DNA of 64,000 nucleotides from Meandrina meandrites (GCA_963693305.1 OY855907.1:37342356-37406355), one strand, 5' to 3'; positions 37,801 to 49,452 are shown, counted from the stretch's first letter. Notes: generated by a model from the sequence alone, not told the origin. Numbers and translations: made by a program.

Positions 37801-39372
37801 GTTTGAAATCATTTTAAACTTAAACGTAAATGGATGTACAAAAATTTTGACTTTGTGTGGATGATAAGCTCACATTTGAGTTGCCTTCCGAAAGTAGTGA
37901 TCTGATGGTTTGCGAGGAGCTTTGGGACAAGGCTGATCTGTAATTCCAAAAGCACCGAGTCATTTTTTTTTTTTTCATAACTTGATAGTAGATGCTTGAA
38001 ATTTGAAAGATAAGCCAAATGACAACTACAGTTTCTTAATTTGAGCAGCAAGAGTCAGGTACATTTACAATCTGGGACTGTACATGTAGAACTTTTACTT
38101 TATTAGTATCACAATGCTTGCATGCAATTTTGGTGACTTTGATTTTTTTTCTGCATCATTTCTTTTCAATAAGATCACTGAAAAAAAAAACAAAATTTTA
38201 TGTACATGTACAGACTAATACATGTAAGGGTTTGTACAAATGATAAGGATTTTGCTGGCTCTTCTCCGAAGTTTATAGCAGGCATTTCCCGTAGAACAGT
38301 GAAATAAGAGAAGGGGCAACATACAGACAGGTCAAGACAGTATTTGGCTGTTCCTCTCAAACTTCTGCTGCATTATTGTGGCTCAAAGATTCTGAAATAC
38401 CTTAACCAAAGATTTGGACAGTAACTTTTGAAATTAGTAGAATTTTTTGTCAAAATTGTTCAAGTATTGACAGTTTGTATCAGACATTTACAATTCTTTT
38501 TCCCATTTGTTATGAATTCTTCCAAAATGACCTTTGAAAGGCCAGACGGATTTTTGACAACATAAATGAAAGTACTGCTTAATAGCTAGTATTTTAATAG
38601 TCACACACTGTGGTTTCATCCACAAAATTAAAATGTTAGAACCACCTTGTACAGCATAATTAACAGTACCACATGAAAGTACTGCTCAGTAGCTTTCATT
38701 TGAATGGTCACACACTAGGGTTTCATCCACAGACTGAAAAGTTAGAACCACCTTGTACAGCATAATAAACAGTACCACATGAAAGTACTGCTCAGTAGCT
38801 TTTATTTGAATGGTCACACACGGGCTTCATCCACAGACTTAAAGTCAAAGGCAAAACAATGTCATAAAAACATTTGCTTTTAAGTTCAATTAAAACGATG
38901 TATTGGCGAAAAAATATGAAGTGAGCTCTTTCTGTGTTTTGTTAAGTAAACATTCTAGCTATATTTTGAGAAATCAATGAGAGCGCTTGTACATGTAAGC
39001 GCAAACAGAGATGATGCCTTTGCGTGTCATGCTTGCTGGCACAGGAGGGCAAATTAGGAAGTTCCTTGTCATTTTTATCCTTCCGTGATCTGGAAACGAA
39101 ATAGCTGCTTGTTGACTGAGGGCAGCAAGTCCAAAGGTCAGAAAAGACTTAGGTTTGCAGAATAGAGGGTCGAGAAGTTGGTATTCTGCTGTAACTGTGT
39201 AGCAAGTCTCTGGCTGGTTTCTTTTTCTGAAATTCAATTATTATTGTTCATTGTTCATTGTTACTTAGTTTGTGTACAGTGTAGCCAGAGCAAACAGTCA
39301 TCATTTAAAGAAATTTATCTTTTGCATTTTTCACAGGGAGGCAAGAAAGTGGTTGGCGTTAAGGCACCATGA
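34814..39372 (+). CDS. YTHDF: YTHDF-type m6A RNA reader
   Basis: Five coding exons: 34814-34834, 34956-34980, 35076-35155, 35346-36818 and 39337-39372, joined in frame to 544 residues. The protein starts MSATIEQRPKD, like vertebrate YTHDF proteins. It then has a long P-, S-, G- and N-rich low-complexity region of the kind that drives phase separation, including the [15 protein letters not shown] stretch. The YTH domain runs from about residue 371 to 520: [34 protein letters not shown], then the [13 protein letters not shown] block. The m6A aromatic cage tryptophans are all present: W394, W449 and W454. The final exon adds [11 protein letters not shown]. It acts in the cytoplasm, binding m6A-marked mRNA and promoting decay or translation control (family knowledge). 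If intron 4 were retained, the frame would end about 20 codons later. Divergent partner VPS11 shares its promoter. Confidence 0.96.
37179..37445. repeat. Inverted repeat with GTCTAGACAAAC ends (YTHDF intron 4)
   Basis: GTCTAGACAAACCGTCACATTTT near 37177 is mirrored by AAAATGTGACAGTTTGTCTAGAC near 37420. Likely a small DNA transposon remnant. Confidence 0.6.
37717..37826. repeat. Foldback in YTHDF intron 4
   Basis: AATGATTTCAAACCAGTTTGA pairs with TCAAACTAGTTTGAAATCATT about 60 bp downstream. Non-coding. Confidence 0.65.
38566..38845. repeat. 107-bp tandem repeat, nearly three units, in YTHDF intron 4
   Basis: Units start at 38566, 38673 and 38779, each beginning ATGAAAGTACTGCT and containing GTCACACAC, TTTCATCCACA and ACCACCTTGTACAGCATAAT. 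The third is partial. Confidence 0.85.
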
Positions 39373-39742
39373 GTGACAAGCTACAGCTTCCGTGCGGTGA
39401 AAAAATGATTGAACTTTGACTTTATATTACTCATTACAAGTTGGGTGAAGGAACCTACAATGAATTGCTGTTTGAAGGATTTTAATCGTTCAAACAGTGG
39501 TTTAAAATTTGTATAATCTTGGCATTGGAATAACAGGTCACCAGTATAAACTAGTAATATACGCCAGCAAACAGCGACAATCTTTTGGTGCATGATGGCT
39601 CAGCGGCATTGCTTAGAATCAGTTCAGTAGAGTTTTATTCTGTGAGTACTGTAGATCGGAGTCTGGCTGGTGTAGTGCGCCAGTAACTCGTATGCATAGC
39701 TGCCATCCATATCATGTTTATTTTAAGAGGGGTTCCATTCAC

Positions 39743-39748
39743 AATAAA
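39743..39748 (+). terminator. Poly(A) signal for YTHDF
   Basis: AATAAA, about 370 bases after the YTHDF stop codon. Confidence 0.6.
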
Positions 39749-42680
39749 CAACTTCAGTATGAAATTGTTTTGCTTGTGTGTTCTTTTGTCTCTGTCTTTT
39801 TTCCTACCTCTGTCAGTTTCTTCTCGATCTCCTAGCCCCGGTTGTTCAGGAAGTGGTTACTTTTGAACCTTTAATAACACTCAAACTTTAGATTATCAAT
39901 AATTGCATTTTTCGCTCTCATTGATCATCTTAGCACAGCTCTCCTGAAACGAGTCCATTTCAATAGGTTCAAAATGGCATGCCTTCTGGTTGATTCATTT
40001 CATTTTGTACCGGTATGTTTCTGTTTATCAAGATTTGTTGATTTGTTGTAATCATCCTTGACGGGAGCAAAAAGCACAGTCATTACCGGTAATTGGGCTT
40101 TAACTTCAGAGTTTGTGTGCCTGAGAAAGGGGGAGGGGGGGCAGTAATAGCTTCTAACAGCTATTTTGAGAAAGTTCGGAAAAATGCACTTGCGACAATC
40201 CAAAAAGGTAATCTGGGATATGATCAATACACTGTTCCTGACACTGTACCTGTCGAATCTACTTTTGTTGCTTTCTTTTAGCCCTCCCAAACATAACCTC
40301 CATGGCGTCTCATGCCATTTTTCAGATTTTCCTGAAATGTTGAAGTCGGAACAGTGAACTTAAAACTACCCGCAATACATTTTGGGATTGTTGTGTTTTT
40401 TTCTTTTCCGACATCCTCGAAATAGCTGTATTATACTATGCAAGTTGGGGCGGCTGGATGGGGTCCCATTTTTGACCTTTCAGGTCTGTGATGGGGTTGC
40501 TAAATGGGGAAAAATACTGGGTTTGTCAAATCTATATCTTGCAATTGGTGTTTATCTAAATCAGGTCATTTCGAAAAGTGAGAAAATAAGTTGTGGATGG
40601 TGGTTGTAGTATTGAGAAGAAAATCTAAAATGCCACTCCTGGTCTAAGATTGAGGTGCAGTGTGTACAAGAGAGTAATCGTAAACTGTGAGGTGGGGATG
40701 GGTATCAAATTAATGGTCTTGGTCTGAGATAGGGTAGCAGTTTCTAGACCCCAGCGAAGCACCCCCACCCAAAGTTTTCCAAGCACCCCCCTGGATTTTT
40801 CGTACTATGCAGCTGACTGTGGACCTGTGTGACTATGAGAAGGTGCAGGAAGGTGAACGTCATTTGAGTGTAGTGTAAGGAAAAGAGGTTTTGCAAGGCA
40901 GGAACAAATTGCGTCTGTCCTGTTATTGCTCATGAATGTCGTCATAACATTGTCAAAGTTGCTGTGGATCCACGAGGCGTAGATTTTTTTTGTGTGCTAT
41001 GGGAGAAAATGTTTATTCTGATGCAAACATTTTCATTCAGTTCCTGCCATGCAACATTTATTCCCAAACATCAAATTAGATTTACTTAACATTAATAATT
41101 GCACGTGATAAATAATGAAAAATGTTAAATTTTCATCTCGGCGAATAAATAATAAAGATGAAATTTGTACTCTGTCACGAGCGTGGGGGCAACACGGAAA
41201 ATGTCGACCAATCAGCGTCCAGAAAACTACTAACACGAAAATTGACGGACAATCTGGAGTTTTCTGAATGGTCTTGCGATGACAATGTGCCACGCTTCTA
41301 TCGAAGCCTTGACACAAAACTACTAAATTAAAAACGTATTTCGGTCAACACTGCTGTGACTCGTTTTCTATTCCGCTTATAAGCCTCCCCGGATATAAAC
41401 TCCTTCGTTTATAAGCCCAGCCTAGAACCCCTTACGAAGTTGTATAAGCCCAGGGATTTAATTATAAGCGGTAGTTTACGATATTTGTTTCCTGTGTTTC
41501 GGTGGCATGCCTCTAATCTAGCTATCTCGAAGAGATATGCATGAAGCTAAGTGCATAATCACTATTAACAACATTAACATTGTTTTTTCTATTGTAAAAT
41601 TCCGAAACTAATCCCTAGTCTTATATTAGCTCAGCATCCCACTCAAGTGGAGTTTGACAATGAAACGCGAAGCCTTTGTTGTGTTTGAGATTACGGATTT
41701 CAGAAACCTTAAAAAAACCAATATCACAGTGTCTGGAGACTTGTCGCATTCCACGGAAAAAAAAATTCCAGCAAAACTTCAACCAATACGTTTGCAAGCT
41801 TTTCGTGCGAAGGGGGTAAAAAACTACAGCAATATCAGTTAATCACGGCTTACCAGTAACGTAACAGGATGTTTGGAGGCAGGACGAGTTCATTGTTAGG
41901 CAGTTTATTTAAAATCAGATTCAACGTTAACGCATTAAAAATACCGTGAAAACTGCTGTACGTGAATAATAATAGTTTTAATTCTTTTATAAATTTGCGT
42001 TGAGATTGGATGAAATCTATTTAATTATATCAAGAGAGTACTCTCTTGTTTATATTTGCGTCAACCTTTTCCGGGCAATCATGAAAAAAAAATTATTTAT
42101 TTGGCCTCAGCCTGGCCACATTTACAATAAATACGGCAAGGCTGTAGATACTAGGTGAAAAAGTAAAAATTGCGAGACACCAACACGACTAAAACCGATA
42201 AAGAAGGGTTGCAACCGTGGACAGCTGTTTTGTTCTTAGATGGAACTCGATCGTAAGTACGGGGTAGCAAATCTAAATGACGTTATCTGAAGAGCCAACA
42301 CAACTAAGCAGTATTAAACTGCACAATAACCCATACGCTATATCGTTGGCGGTCCCTTGTTGTTTTAAGTTTTATAGTTACAATAGGCCGGTAATTTCCA
42401 TTTCACTGTTTCCGATCGTGAGAGCTTCTTTCTTTACAATGATGAAAGCGTTTCACTTCTGTGTAAGCCTTTATTTGGAGCTGTGTGACAGGCAATTAAG
42501 CAGCCAGTCGCGAGACTCACCCATTAAACAGCCATTAAATCCAGGATAATGATCTACAGAATGTAGTCATGATAGTTCATGATTCAAGACAGCTTTGCCG
42601 GTCGTGGGCACGTATCCCTGACGTATCTCCAGATTTTCAGTCGATTGGTTTAATTTCCGCCAGGAACTTGAATTGAACGC
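39749..42680. other. Intergenic, no gene recognised
   Basis: AT-rich spacer. Only the inverted GGCTTATA-type repeat at about 41375-41475 is identifiable. Short reading frames lack domain signals. Confidence 0.5.
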
Positions 42681-42688
42681 CGCATAGA

Positions 42689-42697
42689 TATATAAAA
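42689..42697 (+). promoter_or_regulatory. TATA box of secreted peptide gene
   Basis: TATATAAAA lies about 30 bp upstream of a plausible cap region and about 100 bp upstream of a strong donor (AAAC|GTAAGT at 42790). With the acceptor directly before the coding exon at 44660, this suggests a 5' UTR exon of about 70 nt. Inferred, not proven. Confidence 0.5.
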
Positions 42698-42938
42698 ATC
42701 AACATTGACGTAGAGAGTCGGTTTTGTTTCACCGTTAAAACGCTGCTGTTGCCCAAGCACCTCAAGCTAAGATTTTTTGAAGCCAGAAACGTAAGTTAAA
42801 TTACTGTTAAAATTATTTATTTCGAGAGGCTGTAAAAGGTATTTTCGTAATCCAGCCTGAATTAACGGTATTATGGCGATTACAGCGTGATCTAGCGTGA
42901 AAAACATAGCTAGCAGGGCCGCGCAATCAAATTCAGTA

Positions 42939-43471
42939 TACCGTATTTTCTCAATTAAACGCCTCCGGCGTTTATTTCAAAATTGGCCTTGTGGACCCGG
43001 CGTTTATTTGAAGTCGGCGTTAAATCGGGGCCCGGCGTTTATTTATGAAGTGCAATTTTCGGAATTTTTTTCAGATTGATTTTGTCAACGCGGAACCGAA
43101 TTTTTCCTTCTTACCGCCCTGGCTAACGGTCCCTGAGTCTGAGGATGATTATTACCAAAAATAACAGCGTTATATACAGCACATGAATGTTGCAAGATAT
43201 GTGTCCTGAATATTAAAGAATAGGAGCAAGTATGGGTACAAAGTTTTAAGTTCCGCATAAACGTTTTTTAAGATTATCAAAATACCATAGCGTACTAGTA
43301 TGTTGTACTATTTAATATTAGAAAAGCAACTTGTTTGTTCGAACGCAAATTAACGCCGGGGCCTCGATTAAACGCCCCCGGCGTTTATTTTAAAAATAAC
43401 CGTTTTTAACCGGCGTTTATACGAGGCCGGCATTTAATCGGGGTTCGGCGTTTAATTGAGAAAATACGGTA
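42939..43471. mobile_element. 533-bp MITE with TACCGTATTTTC ends
   Basis: Terminal inverted repeat TACCGTATTTTCTCAATTAA at the left, exact complement at the right, both running on into AACGCC. GTA flanks both sides (42936-42938, 43472-43474). Several internal CGGCGTTTAT repeats. It lies within the putative 5' UTR intron of the peptide gene. An element with similar ends is at 60930-61269. Confidence 0.8.
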
Positions 43472-43866
43472 GTAAGTGTGAAAATAATCCAATACACTGC
43501 ACGCTGATATCTTGAGCAATTCCGTTCGCCATCGGCAATGTTTCGGTACAATTGGTTCATGCCTTTAGCTGTGCGCTATCTAGTAATGGTGCACTTGGGA
43601 AGTTTGGACAGCACTCAAGAAGCTGGAGTTGTTCTCGGCTATCGCCACGAGCACCTCTTGTAGGGCCAAATTAGACGGTATGATTTTGCCTACGATTATC
43701 GCATGTGAGACGCTTTACGCCATGACTACAGCACGCAACCTACCATATCCTAACTAGACTGTTCACAGCCCTCTATTTTTTCGTGTTTTTTTCGATCAGT
43801 GAGCGCGCGGTGAAAACGGCGAGAGAATTGGACTCCAGCGCAAAACGGAAGAAGCAAGCGGGTGTA

Positions 43867-44009
43867 CCCCCCCCCCCCCCCCCCTAGGCTCAATTTCCAG
43901 CCGTTTTGTGAGCCCGCGTTCCTTGCCCCACACCACAAGGAGGATGTCACACCGGACTCCCAGAACGGCTGGAAATCGAGCCTATTACCGACCCCCCCCC
44001 CCCCCCCCC
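43867..44009. repeat. Foldback flanked by two C18 tracts
   Basis: Runs of 18 C residues occupy 43867-43884 and 43992-44009. Between them TAGGCTCAATTTCCAGCCGT is mirrored by ACGGCTGGAAATCGAGCCTA. The proline-rich reading frames here are artefacts of the C tracts. Confidence 0.75.
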
Positions 44010-44659
44010 GCGCGGGCGCTCGCTTTCCGCGCTCGTTTCGTTTGCTTTTTTGCGTTGAAAAATCGAGAGGCTGTGGACAGTCTACACCCTAACGGAAGAC
44101 GCGCGCGTGAAAATGGTCCTACGTCATGTCGTAGGCCAACCGTAATACTTGTCGCATGGGAAAAGCCGGTTTCAATCGGCCTAAACGCTTCAGTTCGAAT
44201 TCTAAACTTGTCGCGTGCACCATAACGCTAACTTAGCGTTAACGATAATGCACGCTAACTTAGCATGAACCAATTGTTAACTGACGTATTTCTTGGAGCA
44301 AGAGGTGAAATAAGTCCTCCGTTTCTACTCGTGAGACATGCTCTGTTTTTCAGTATATCATCGAGCTGTCAGTTTACCACTAAAATCCGCGCGTTACGAA
44401 AAATTTCTACGTTCTCCACACTAGGTTTGGATAAAATGCACTGGCAGTATTTCGAGCAGAATAGTCTGCTCGGGAGAACGAGGAAATTTTTCATTATTTA
44501 ATTTTAGCAATTTTCTTTTTACTAAGTGTAAATATAGCGATATTTGTCAATTTGACTTTGTTTCGAAAGAAGGGTACACAATTTAGGTCAATAGACTGTG
44601 CCCAAGATCGAGTGGTGGCATGGAATTTATCCTAATAACCTGATGTACTCAAATTTCAG

Positions 44660-44920
44660 ATGTACTGTGCTCCAATACTACTCGTGGTAATTCTCCTGAG
44701 CTCCATGATCAAGAGACCTGAGGCTTACTCCGCAACATGTGCCAATTTCTGCCACAGCCAGTACACCGCGTGTAACAGAGGCTGCGAAGACTGGAACGAG
44801 TGCATCGGCTGCACAGTATGCAACGAGGAATGCATTAAAAGTTGCACTGAGAAGACAGATTTTGAAGAATGCGGGAAATTTTGGCAAGACAAGAAAAGGA
44901 TTATTGGTACTGCAGTGTAA
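44660..44920 (+). CDS. Secreted cysteine-rich peptide precursor
   Basis: An 86-residue open frame starting directly after an acceptor-like TTTCAG. Residues 1-24 form a signal peptide (hydrophobic core LLVVILLSS, likely cleavage after AYS). The mature part of about 62 residues carries ten cysteines spaced C-x3-C-x6-C-x3-C-x5-C-x2-C-x2-C-x3-C-x3-C-x8-C, suggesting five disulfides and helical CxxxC pairs. It ends in a basic DKKR segment. AATAAA follows at 45012-45017. I do not recognise the family; antimicrobial, toxin-like or matrix roles are all possible and none is shown by the sequence. The upstream TATA box at 42689 and donor at 42790 suggest a spliced 5' UTR. Confidence 0.7.
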   Translation: MYCAPILLVVILLSSMIKRPEAYSATCANFCHSQYTACNRGCEDWNECIGCTVCNEECIKSCTEKTDFEECGKFWQDKKRIIGTAV

Positions 44921-45011
44921 ACAACAAGAGCGAAGACGCGAGATGCTGGAAGCTGCCATTTCAGGAAGCACAATTAAAATGAAATATTAAACAAAGTCAA
45001 TAATTATAGAA

Positions 45012-45017
45012 AATAAA
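45012..45017 (+). terminator. Poly(A) signal of secreted peptide gene
   Basis: AATAAA about 90 nt after the stop codon at 44918-44920. Confidence 0.6.
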
Positions 45018-45330
45018 ATCAAAGTTTCGCATTAAATCATTACTTGATTTTGTCAGCTCTGACGGAATTTTTATAACTGAACGGAAATGACAATGCGTTT
45101 ACTTTTTTTGTTCTGTGTTTATTTGGCTCGGTACTATAAAGGGCAGGAAGTAGAGAAATACATGCATAGGTTGGTCTCGGCGTCATATGTGGGTTGAGTT
45201 TGTTGTTGGTTCCCGTTCCTGCTCCGAGGGTTTTCTCCGGGTTCTCCGGTTTTCGTCCTCCACAAAAAAAAAAACTTCTACATTTCAACTGGATTTGGAA
45301 ACAATGGACAAAAAGGCACCCTGCAAATTC

Positions 45331-45436
45331 TCATTCATTCATTCATTCATTCATTCATTCATTCATTCATTCATTCATTCATTCATTCATTCATTCATTC
45401 ATTCATTCATTCATTCATTCATTCATTCATTCATGC
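45331..45436. repeat. (ATTC)n microsatellite
   Basis: About 26 uninterrupted tetranucleotide units, ending in ATGCATGC. The FIHS-repeat reading frames over it are artefacts. Confidence 0.95.
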
Positions 45437-45566
45437 ATGCATTCTTTAATTTCATTTTCCGCGCTACAGGAAATCAATCATAACAGGTAAAACAAGTTGT
45501 TTCAATGTTTGATATTGGTACGAACTGTTTATCGCTGTTTTGAGGCAGCATGAGAATACTTCGGAT

Positions 45567-46852
45567 CAGAAGTCCATAACTAGAAGTCTACATCTCTGGT
45601 AATAGGCTTTGAGATATGTCTTTCGCGTGTACCTCGCGCTCCTCGCGTGTAGGCTATTTTTAGAACAGCTTTGCCGCGAACAAGTAGCCAATCACATTGA
45701 AGTATTTTTTAATTCGCGCCTTTGATTGGTTGAACAAATTTTTGAAGAAAAGCAGAACTGCAGAGGACGAGTGAACTCGAGCGAACGGCATTACGAAATT
45801 TCTGTTTGTTGGTCATCGTAATTTCCGTTTTGTGAGGATTAAATCGTCCGGACAAGAATCATCAGGCCATCTTTCATCGATGACGATAGCATCGAAGTTG
45901 TAAAAATTCGGAGCATCCAAATAAGCGAGAGGATCTCAGTGTTTTGGAGTCAGTATACGAAATGGCAGCGGGCAAGATAGACTAATTCCGAGTCAAATTC
46001 AAAATGCGAAGACACTAAAGATTAATGGTACTCTCAAGATGAAGACAGGCATTAAGAGAGCAAGTGCATTTTGGCACAGGTTCGTTGCTATTTTGAAAAA
46101 CAAAACCATGGTCCCTGAAGCGCTCAACATCGAGCGCGGAATGAACAGAATGAAGTTTGATTCGTTTGAGAACAACATTCAGAGAAAACGACAAGTTTGG
46201 CGAGTTTCGCATGTTTTTGGAATTATAAGGACGGCATGAAAACAAAAGACTGACTAAGGTAATGTACTTGTTTTAATATGAATAGAAATACGAGTTTAAT
46301 TCATCGAACAATGATGATTTCATTCACATCCGTCAAAAGTTTAATTCAAGTTGTGCTTCTCGGGCACTTCGCAGTGTGCAGCTATTGTGTTGTGTATGTT
46401 GTTCAGTATTTTAACACGAGGATATGCTGTACAAAATAAAGACACACTTAACTACTAAAAGTTTGGGGAACTTCTGTTCATAAATTCTCTCGTAAATTAT
46501 AAAAAGTCGACCTGTTTGTTTTGTGAGTTTGTCTACGGAAACCCGGCGACGGGTTGCTTTTTCACTCGCCTTCAAATGCCACTGAACAGACGTTTGAAAT
46601 CACTATCTACGATACTACTTCTGTCGAAATGTGAGAATTAAAGAGAATGGCCTGTCAAGTGTTTTGATGTGATTTGATTTATTTCATCTGCCACTTTCCA
46701 AAATATTCGGCCGCAACTTAGAACTCCAATCGTGTCGAAATAGTGGGTTACGTCATTTTCTCGCGAGACATCAGCTTCTAAAAATAGCTTACACGCGAAA
46801 GACATAGCACGCGCCCCAATACCAGATGTAGACTTCTAGTTATGGACTTCTG
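45567..46852. mobile_element. 1,286-bp inverted-repeat DNA transposon with 7-bp TSD
   Basis: Ends CAGAAGTCCATAACTAGAAG and its complement CTTCTAGTTATGGACTTCTG; the inverted similarity continues about 90 bp inwards (AGTCTACATCT, GTCTTTCGCGTGTA, GCTATTTTTAGAA). TTCGGAT flanks both sides exactly (45560-45566 and 46853-46859), a 7-bp target-site duplication. No transposase is visible; a 66-codon open frame at 46039-46239 (MKTGIKRASAFWHRFVAILK...) starts near the middle and could be a captured exon or chance. Possibly hAT-like by CAG ends, but 7 bp is not the usual duplication length. Confidence 0.8.
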
Positions 46853-46890
46853 TTCGGATGTATTAAAATTCAAAGGTGTTTTTGCATCAG

Positions 46891-47991
46891 TTACTTGGCA
46901 ACCTCTGGAATGGAAGAGAGGCAAGGCCTTTGTAACGTAACTGCGCGTCTGTTCGAATAAACTCTTTTACTCTCACGGTCTCTTCTGGTTAGTGATTCTG
47001 TTGTTATTTTTAAGAAAAAAGCCTCCGATCCTGCGCCAACGTTCTCACTGATGTCGTACGAATTTCTATAAAGTCCAATCAGCCTCAACACATTCTTGAC
47101 TCCGATTCGGAATTCTCTTTTACGGATGGAGTAGATGATCGGGTTACACAACGAACTGACAAAGAAGATACAAGTTGTTGATAGAATCACCTCGGCTGGA
47201 ACTTTCGTGCTCTGGACGAACTGACGGCAAAGACCAGTGATCCAGCCGGGTAGAAAACACAGCAAAAAGGCCGCGATGATGATACTGACGTCGACAGCTG
47301 CCTTCCGCTCTCTCAATCTCCTTGACATCTCTTGCTGTTGGCTTTCAGATCCACTAAGAGCTCCCACTTGGACAGTCGTTACTGCGTTTCTCTGGAGAAT
47401 TTTCGCTGTCTTGAAGACCCTCCAATTTAGGGACATGATTACCAGAAAGGGTGCAAGAAAGGAAAGGAGCGCGAGAAAGACTATGTTTCCAGCGATGGAT
47501 CCGCTCTGCACCGACCATCCTTGCTCACAGAAGAAAACTTCTGGGTTGTAAACGTAATTTCCCCAACCGAGGAATGGACCGATGGAAAATGGAATCGGGA
47601 CTATCCAAATGAGAGCCATAAACACCACTCTGAACTTGGTAATCGTACCATCGTACGTCAAAGGCGATTTGACGATGGCGCTGTATCGCTCATACGACAC
47701 GGCAATCAGATGAAGAACTGTGTTGAAGTAAAAGTATCTCACGAAGAATGGATTGAGAAAACACATTGTTTGGCCGTATAACCATCTTTCTTGTGCCAGG
47801 CTTGCAATGCGGAATGAGTTTGTGAGTATCAAACAGAGCATGTCTGACACGGCGAGGCTGGCGAGTAAAATATACCGCATCACGTAAAACCTTCTATCCA
47901 AGACGATCGTCACTATTACCAGTAAATTTCCAGGAAGACCGATCACGTTAAAAAGTGCGTGGCACACAGCAATGACTTGAGAGAAAACCAT
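46891..47991 (-). CDS. Orphan class A GPCR, copy 1
   Basis: Single-exon receptor of 366 residues; the first ATG is at 47991 (a longer frame upstream begins only at TTG). Seven hydrophobic segments with class A marks: GLPGNLLVI (N1.50), LASLAVSD (D2.50), cysteine before TM3 (TMCFLNPFF) and its ECL2 partner (VFFCEQ), ERY in place of DRY in SYERYSAI, FLPGW in TM6 with F instead of the usual W6.48, and NPIIYS (NPxxY) followed by RKREFR in helix 8. The N-terminus before TM1 is very short (about ten residues). The C-terminal tail is rich in R and S and differs from copies 2 and 3. Ligand cannot be inferred; it belongs with the two plus-strand paralogues about 10 and 14 kb away. Confidence 0.9.
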   Translation of the reverse strand: MVFSQVIAVCHALFNVIGLPGNLLVIVTIVLDRRFYVMRYILLASLAVSDMLCLILTNSFRIASLAQERWLYGQTMCFLNPFFVRYFYFNTVLHLIAVSYERYSAIVKSPLTYDGTITKFRVVFMALIWIVPIPFSIGPFLGWGNYVYNPEVFFCEQGWSVQSGSIAGNIVFLALLSFLAPFLVIMSLNWRVFKTAKILQRNAVTTVQVGALSGSESQQQEMSRRLRERKAAVDVSIIIAAFLLCFLPGWITGLCRQFVQSTKVPAEVILSTTCIFFVSSLCNPIIYSIRKREFRIGVKNVLRLIGLYRNSYDISENVGAGSEAFFLKITTESLTRRDRESKRVYSNRRAVTLQRPCLSSIPEVAK

Positions 47992-48429
47992 GTCTAATTT
48001 CAAAATGCTGCAACGTCAGTATATCTTGATAGATTTGCTGTTTTAACCGAGGACCTTCTGTGATGCATATTTATTTGTACATTTTGATATCTCCTGCCAG
48101 TAATACGTGCGTCAATGTTCTTTTCTTTTCCCACATAATGACTGGAAGTTGGACATCCTTTCGATTCAAACCCTTTTGCTTATTTGTGATGAATCACAAC
48201 GGATATTTTAACGTATTTATGTAATCAAACAATTTAGAATTCCCTGAGGTCGGTGGCGGCGTATCTGAAGTGTTAATGAGTTTCCTTTAAGAGCTTTTGG
48301 GTCAACTTCTTGGCCGATAATAATTACTGCTGAAATTCAAATAATTAATGGCCTACATTGATTATACACAACAAAAAACGGAAACTAAAAATGCCTCAAA
48401 AAGGCATCGACTATTGAACTCATGTATAA

Positions 48430-49050
48430 ATCAAAATACACAATTTGCTCGATTCCTGGCGCTACTTGGCTTTACATGGGCGAACCCCTCAATGAAAATT
48501 CAGTGTAGTCTAGATTATCTCTACGTTTCAGAACAATCTTGTAGTCGAGTTAGCGAATGCAAAATAATCTCAAATAGTTATTCTGACCACTGCGCGCGCA
48601 GTCGCTCTATCTGTTTCTTTCTCCGAATGCGAACCCCCAGGTGGGCCTGGCTTCTGGAAATTCAGCCATTCCTTGCTGGTTGTCGGACACCAAATATGTA
48701 GAATTGTTGAACTTGTTGAATTGTTGAAAAAGCATCATGAAGTTGAAGACAAAGAGCTGTGCTGGGAACTGATAAAAATGGAAATTAGAGCGTTTGCACA
48801 ATTCACTTCTCGAAGAAAAAAGCAAAATGTAGACATGACGAAGAATCGGCTCATTTGTCGGAAATGAATAAATTACAGTGCAAACTCCAGACAGAGTACA
48901 GTGATTATCTTAGAGGTGAGTTAGAAAGAATAAAATCCAAGCTTACCAAAAAAAGTAAGCGCCAAGATGACGCGAGGCACTATTCAGAACACGCAGTAGA
49001 GCGCGCTGGTTTGAATATGGCGAGAGAAATAGTAAGTACTTTTACAATTT
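48430..49050 (+). mobile_element. Degraded LINE fragment (endonuclease end to RT linker)
   Basis: Translated in shifting frames, the segment reads like non-LTR retrotransposon ORF2: endonuclease-end text (IQCSLDYLYVSEQ, SYSDH), the GPGFWKFSHSLL motif, SDTKYVELL, then WELIKMEIRAFAQFTSRRKK and ELERIKSKLTKKSKRQDDAR, typical of the linker before the reverse transcriptase. Frameshifts and stops show that it is dead. Confidence 0.65.
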
Positions 49051-49452
49051 AGAACAAAAAAACAAACCACGCTCACGAAGAAAAACATAACGTCTTTAGT
49101 TATTAAGGATCTAATTGATTTGACTTACGCTCACTGTTTGAAAAGTGCTCTGGTTTGAAAATGAACCAAACAAAATGAGAAATATTAATACTATGGCTCG
49201 GCTCCTTGCGTCATAGAAAAGATGCAATTCTCGGCCTCCAAATTAGTGGCAAACCAGTTTATGCCGGCTCTTGGGGTACACTTTACTGACTTACAATATT
49301 GAAACGTCTCATAAGAAAAATGTTTTGGAAAAGTTAGGACGTTTATTAACCAATTACACACAGCCAACAACAGACATTTGCAACATTCATGAATGTCTTT
49401 ATTTCAAGCGTGTCTACTGACGTTTACAAAGGAGTGCTTTAATATTGTTATA

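Noticed and set aside
42277..42549. 90-codon frame upstream of the secreted peptide gene
   Set aside because: No signal peptide, domain or splice support.
43862..44225. Proline-rich coding sequence
   Set aside because: Caused by C18 tracts in all frames.
45187..45490. Reading frames with FIHS repeats
   Set aside because: They translate an (ATTC)n microsatellite in different frames.
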